Positions 60,306 to 64,000 of a DNA stretch of 64,000 nt are shown here, piece after piece. Source of the stretch: Bacillus_CJ salitolerans (GTDB lineage: Bacteria; Bacillota; Bacilli; Bacillales; SA4); assembly GCF_042680805.1 (NCBI RefSeq), contig NZ_JBHUEM010000003.1, forward strand, positions 620,001-684,000. Reading direction: 5' to 3'. Below the pieces are notes generated by a model, which saw only the letters and a list, made by a program, of their open reading frames with translations, was not told the origin of the DNA and searched no databases. Every line of letters begins with the position of its first letter. Positions within the stretch are counted from its first letter, which is position 1. The translations under genes and the position numbers were made by a program.

Positions 60306-61382
60306 GTGGAAGGAAAACTTGAAGTTCCAAAAATATCGATTTCTAGCCTGTTAAAAGGTGATTATTCCTTAATAGATGTTCGTTCACCAAGTGAATATAG
60401 AGAGTTTCATATTCCTGGAGCGATTAGCATGCCTATATTTTCCGATGAAGAGAGAGCTATTGTCGGAACAACCTATAAACAAGAAGGAAAAGAATTTGCC
60501 AAGCATCTAGGTGTTGATATACTTTCATCGAAGTTACCTCATTTTTATCAAAATATTAAAGATTTATATCATCAACAAGGTATAGAAAAAAAACCAATTG
60601 TTGTATACTGCTGGCGAGGAGGGATGAGAAGTAAGTCGATTGTTTCTATTATGGGCATGATGGAAATTCCAACTTTACAACTAGAAGGTGGAATAAGGTC
60701 ATATAGGCAAATCATAATGGATGAGCTTGAAAAAGCTAAAAAGGTAACAAAAAAATATATTGTGCTAGAAGGTTTGACTGGGACAAAGAAGACAGAAATT
60801 TTGGCAAGGTTACAACAATTGGGGTATCCTGTTATCAACATAGAAGAATTAGCATCTCACCGAGGTTCCTTATTCGGTCAAATTGGCCTAAAACCAAGAA
60901 GTCAAAAGGAATTTGAAAGTTTACTTTATCATCGTTTACAACAATTGCAGCATTCATCTTATTATATTATTGAAGCGGAAAGTAAGAGGCTAGGTAGTAT
61001 TATTATCCCAGATTTTCTCCTAGAAGGGAAAGAACAAGGTGCAAGAATTCATATTGAAATGGAGCTTCAAAAGAGGGCTGAAACCATTTGTGAGACGTAT
61101 AACCTTGATAACCATAGGATAGAGTTTGTAGAAGGTATCCAGCTTTTAAAGAAAAGGCTGTCTAAAGAATCTAATGAATTGCTTGAGGAATACCTTCAAA
61201 AGGGGGATTTGCAAGCTGTCGTGACTATATTATTAAAAGATTATTATGATCCAAGATATGTCCATACCTCGTTAAAATATAACACTCCTGTTGAAACTAT
61301 ATTGATTAACGATTTGCAGGACGGAATTAGTAAGGTGAGGGATAAGATAGAGGAGATTATCGGACAAATACAGCTTGTGTAG
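60306..61382 (+). CDS. mnmH: tRNA 2-selenouridine synthase (MnmH/YbbB)
   Basis: MnmH replaces sulfur with selenium in wobble 2-thiouridine via a geranylated intermediate. It has 358 residues. The N-terminal rhodanese domain (LIDVRSPSEY; catalytic Cys in VVYCWRGGMRSKS near residue 100) is followed by a P-loop-like domain from about residue 150, whose motif reads GLTGTKKTEIL with Lys where the usual Gly precedes GK[ST]. GTG at 60306 is chosen, nine bases after AGGGTG; a GTG at 60294 overlaps that SD. No selD is in the window, so selenium use is unproven. Confidence 0.9.
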   Translation: MEGKLEVPKISISSLLKGDYSLIDVRSPSEYREFHIPGAISMPIFSDEERAIVGTTYKQEGKEFAKHLGVDILSSKLPHFYQNIKDLYHQQGIEKKPIVVYCWRGGMRSKSIVSIMGMMEIPTLQLEGGIRSYRQIIMDELEKAKKVTKKYIVLEGLTGTKKTEILARLQQLGYPVINIEELASHRGSLFGQIGLKPRSQKEFESLLYHRLQQLQHSSYYIIEAESKRLGSIIIPDFLLEGKEQGARIHIEMELQKRAETICETYNLDNHRIEFVEGIQLLKKRLSKESNELLEEYLQKGDLQAVVTILLKDYYDPRYVHTSLKYNTPVETILINDLQDGISKVRDKIEEIIGQIQLV

Positions 61383-61383
61383 A

Positions 61384-61410
61384 AGGGAGCATGCCATGCT
61401 CCTTTTTTTA
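61384..61410 (+). terminator. Terminator after mnmH
   Basis: The stem GGAGCAT/ATGCTCC has a three-base loop and is followed by seven T residues. Confidence 0.92.
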
Positions 61411-61420
61411 ATTATTTTGA

Positions 61421-61592
61421 AAGTATAAAAGTTTTCAGCAAGAGAATGGGCTAGTGACTTGGATCCAGCACCAGCACCCAGCCACTTGAAGTCAAATGTT
61501 CTGTCATGAATAAAAGGGAAAACCACTCTTTTTTTCATGGCAGAACATTTGCTCTGTCTGAGGCTAAACGGAGCGCCCTGACCCTTGTGTTC
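61421..61592 (+). repeat. Dispersed structured intergenic repeat, copy 8 (short subtype)
   Basis: The head is the second subtype shared with copy 5 (AAGTATAAAAGTTTTCAGC, then AATGGGCTAGTGACTTGGA). Hairpins A and B are absent. Hairpin C is of the GTCATGAA/TTCATG type, and the tail is GGCTAAACGGAGCGCC. It starts about ten bases after the mnmH terminator and occupies half of the 351-base gap before the ABC exporter; the rest shows only AT-rich promoter-like sequence. Confidence 0.9.
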
Positions 61593-61733
61593 TTTTCATG
61601 ACAACAGGCAGAAAAAATCAGTATTTACGTGGAATAAAACAATTATGATAAGAATAACTTTAAGGATTTTTACAACACTTTCCAATACATTTATGCTAAA
61701 ATATGTTGGATATATAACGGGGATGGTGAAAGT

Positions 61734-63482
61734 ATGAGTATCTTTAAGGATTTATGGTGGTTTTTTAAGAAAGAAAAAAGATCTTATATGTTAGGTATTA
61801 TCCTTCTAGCATTTGTTGCACTATTAGAATTAATCCCACCGAAAGTTATCGGAATTGTAGTCGACCATTTAACCGTTAATACTCTTACAAAGGATATATT
61901 ACTAAAATGGCTTGGAGTCCTTTTAGGTATGGCGATAACAGTCTATGTTCTACGGTATTGGTGGCGTATTATGATATTTGGTGCCTCTGTGAGACTAGCT
62001 AGACTCTTACGCAACCAATTATTTGAGCATTTTACTAAAATGTCTCAAAATTTTTATCAAAAGCGCAGGATTGGTGACCTAATGGCTCACTCTACTAATG
62101 ACTTACAAGCGATTCAGCAAACAGCAGGGGCTGGGATTCTTACGTTAGTCGATTCACTTTTAACCGGTGGATTTGTTATGATCACGATGGCATTAACGAT
62201 AAGCTGGAAATTAACATTGATTTGTTTAATCCCCATGCCGTTTATGGCTATTTTAACGAATCACTATGGAACATTATTGCATAAAAGTTTTCATAAAGCT
62301 CAAGAGGCTTTTTCTTCGTTAAATGATAAAGTGCAAGAAAGTATTAGCGGAATTAAGGTGATTAAAACATTTGGCCAAGAGAAAGAAGATACAGACAGCT
62401 TTGTAAAGCAATCAAAGGATGTTGTGGATAAGAATATATCGGTTGCTAGGGTGGATGCTTTATTCGATCCTACCATTTCCTTAATTGTAGGAATTTCCTT
62501 TTTCCTTGCTATACTGTTTGGCTCAAGATTCGTTATGAACGGTGAGATGACAATAGGAGAATTAATATCATTCACTACATATTTAGGGTTACTTATTTGG
62601 CCGATGCTTGCCTTTGGATGGTTATTTAATATCGTAGAGAGAGGAAGAGCATCTTATGATCGAGTAAACTCTTTATTGGCCGAGAAAGAAGATATAACAG
62701 ATGTTAGGGGGGCAATAATGACACGCCCAACTGGAGATATACAATATAACATTCAATCATTTGCTTATCCAACTAGTGATGAAATGGTCTTGAAAGACAT
62801 TATCTTTACCTTGCATAAAGGGCAAACATTAGGGATTGTAGGAAAAACAGGTGCAGGCAAAACAACATTATTAAAGCTTCTATTTCGAGAGATTGAAGGA
62901 TACGAAGGAGATATCAAATTCGGTGGGAACTCAATTGATTCGTATAGTCGTGAAGCGCTGAGATCATCTATCGGCTATGTTCCACAGGATCACTTCTTAT
63001 TTTCAGCTACAGTAGCAGATAATATCTCTTTTGCTAAACCAGATGCATCGATTGGAGAAATATATGAAGCAGCAAAACTTGCTCATATTCATCATGATAT
63101 TATTCAGTTTACAGATGGCTATGAAACAGTAGTTGGTGAAAGAGGTGTGTCGTTATCGGGTGGACAAAAACAAAGGATATCAATAGCTAGAGCTTTAATC
63201 GTTGATCCAGAAGTACTCATTCTAGATGATTCTTTATCAGCAGTAGATGCTAAGACAGAAGAAGCTATTTTGAGTTCTTTAAAGCAGAATCGTCAAGGAA
63301 AGACAACAGTTATTACTTCCCATCGTTTAAGTGCAATTGAACATGCGGATCTTATTATCGTATTAGATAATGGGGGAATATCCCAGTATGGAACACATCG
63401 AGAGTTAATGAATGAGACAGGCTGGTATAAGGATATGTATCACCGTCAACAACTAGAAATTCTCGTGGAACATGGAGGTTGA
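61734..63482 (+). CDS. ABC exporter half-transporter, first of a pair (YheI-like)
   Basis: This is a 582-residue exporter with six membrane helices (about residues 15-290) fused to an ATPase. Walker A is GKTGAGKTTLLKL near residue 375, the Q-loop is YVPQDHFLFSA, the signature LSGGQKQRISIARAL and Walker B VLILDDSLSAVD. The Asp after Walker B replaces the usual catalytic Glu, as in the degenerate-site half of heterodimeric exporters. The next gene, starting four bases after the stop, is the second half. It resembles B. subtilis YheI/YheH; the substrate is unknown. Confidence 0.88.
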   Translation: MSIFKDLWWFFKKEKRSYMLGIILLAFVALLELIPPKVIGIVVDHLTVNTLTKDILLKWLGVLLGMAITVYVLRYWWRIMIFGASVRLARLLRNQLFEHFTKMSQNFYQKRRIGDLMAHSTNDLQAIQQTAGAGILTLVDSLLTGGFVMITMALTISWKLTLICLIPMPFMAILTNHYGTLLHKSFHKAQEAFSSLNDKVQESISGIKVIKTFGQEKEDTDSFVKQSKDVVDKNISVARVDALFDPTISLIVGISFFLAILFGSRFVMNGEMTIGELISFTTYLGLLIWPMLAFGWLFNIVERGRASYDRVNSLLAEKEDITDVRGAIMTRPTGDIQYNIQSFAYPTSDEMVLKDIIFTLHKGQTLGIVGKTGAGKTTLLKLLFREIEGYEGDIKFGGNSIDSYSREALRSSIGYVPQDHFLFSATVADNISFAKPDASIGEIYEAAKLAHIHHDIIQFTDGYETVVGERGVSLSGGQKQRISIARALIVDPEVLILDDSLSAVDAKTEEAILSSLKQNRQGKTTVITSHRLSAIEHADLIIVLDNGGISQYGTHRELMNETGWYKDMYHRQQLEILVEHGG

Positions 63483-63486
63483 GATA

Positions 63487-64000
63487 ATGGACGAGAATTT
63501 GATAAAAAATAAAACTTCTAAAGTTCAGCGTATGGTACTCCTGCGTTTGCTATCGTATGCAGTACCTCATAAATTATCATTAATCGTTGCGTTCATCTTA
63601 TTGGTTTTAGCTACAATTGGAGAAACGCTTGGACCATATTTAGTAAAGGTATTTATTGATGAATATTTAGTAAAAAATTCATTTCCATATAAACCTATTT
63701 TATATTTAGCAGTTGCCTACATCACGATTCAGATTGCAAAAGTTTTTATTACCTATTTCCAGCTTTATTTATTTCACAAGATTGCGCTGAAGATTATCCA
63801 ACAACTACGAATAGATGTTTTTTCTAAAGTGCAGCAGCTAGGATTGAAGTTTTTTGATAAAACACCAGGTGGAAGTATTGTTTCTAGAGTAACGAACGAC
63901 ACAGAATCAATTAAAGATCTCTTTGTTAGTGTTTTATCTGTCTTTGTCCAAAACTTTTTCTTTTTATTTGGTATTTTTATTGCTATGTTCCTCTTAAATG
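63487..64000 (+). CDS. ABC exporter half-transporter, second of a pair, 5' part (3' end outside window)
   Basis: The frame is open from ATG at 63487 to the window end (171 full codons), beginning MDENLIKNKTSKVQRM. Only the membrane domain is visible, with the first three hydrophobic segments and the coupling region KFFDKTPGGSIVSRVTNDTE, the classic ABC exporter motif. SD is GGAGGTTGAG. By position and sequence it is the YheH-like partner, expected to carry the intact catalytic Glu. Confidence 0.87.
   Translation, partial: MDENLIKNKTSKVQRMVLLRLLSYAVPHKLSLIVAFILLVLATIGETLGPYLVKVFIDEYLVKNSFPYKPILYLAVAYITIQIAKVFITYFQLYLFHKIALKIIQQLRIDVFSKVQQLGLKFFDKTPGGSIVSRVTNDTESIKDLFVSVLSVFVQNFFFLFGIFIAMFLLN

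Noticed and set aside
4244..61592. Eight repeats considered as a CRISPR array or insertion sequence remnants
   Set aside because: Copies are kilobases apart, about 170-240 bp long, with no spacers, no cas genes, no transposase fragment and no terminal inverted repeats.

Overview
This window is a stretch of low-GC Gram-positive chromosome from an endospore-forming member of the Bacillaceae. The evidence is a dense set of sporulation genes (ymxH, spoVFA/B, spoIIIE, spoVS, cotE, spoVK, sirA), strong Shine-Dalgarno sequences with many TTG/GTG starts, and a gene order that closely follows the pnpA-to-yneF part of the Bacillus subtilis map. Nearly every gene is on the + strand; lexA is the only confident minus-strand gene. 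I do not name a species. Differences from the B. subtilis order as I remember it include a nucleoside ABC transporter operon after ymfC, korA/korB between a dipeptidase gene and miaB, no yneB between yneA and ynzC, and mnmH after yneF.

Layout. 1-11245: 3' part of pnp, ylxY, mlpA, ymxH, the dipicolinate genes spoVFA/B, then asd-dapG-dapA, which supply the dihydrodipicolinate precursor, and rnjB. 11283-11613: a compact ORF-less group IIC intron remnant right behind the rnjB terminator. 11716-16327: tepA, ylzJ, spoIIIE, ymfC. 16517-21390: a BMP-type nucleoside transporter (lipoprotein, double ATPase, two permeases). 21618-30409: ymfF/ymfH peptidase pair, ymfI, ymfJ, ymfK, rodZ, pgsA, cinA, recA. 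30410-38025: rny behind a long structured leader, ymdB, spoVS, an M19 dipeptidase, korA/korB. 38502-49355: miaB, ricA, cotE, mutS, mutL, miaA, hfq, spoVK. 49515-53973: hflX, ynbB, glnR, glnA. 54487-61382: HD-GYP protein, lexA/yneA with LexA boxes, ynzC, tkt, sirA, yneF, mnmH. 61734-64000: a pair of half-size ABC exporters, the second cut by the window edge.

The least explained signal is a family of eight dispersed intergenic elements (about 170-240 bp) at 4244, 12771, 32551, 38081, 40535, 47874, 54027 and 61421. All lie on the + strand, and most lie just downstream of a Rho-independent terminator. They share a conserved head and tail and contain up to three hairpin modules that are gained or lost precisely. 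Stem sequences differ between copies while base pairing is kept, which points to selection on an RNA (or cruciform) structure. No protein is encoded. Other non-coding items are the rny leader, a hairpin covering the ylxY ribosome-binding site, a GC-rich nested palindrome after cotE, and an inverted repeat inside the nucleoside-transporter operon.

Recognisable regulation includes LexA boxes (lexA/yneA, recA), two GlnR/TnrA-type sites at glnRA, Spo0A boxes before sirA, a sigma-H type promoter before spoVS and sigma-K-like promoters before spoVF, cotE and spoVK. No tRNA, rRNA, CRISPR array, insertion sequence or prophage was found.
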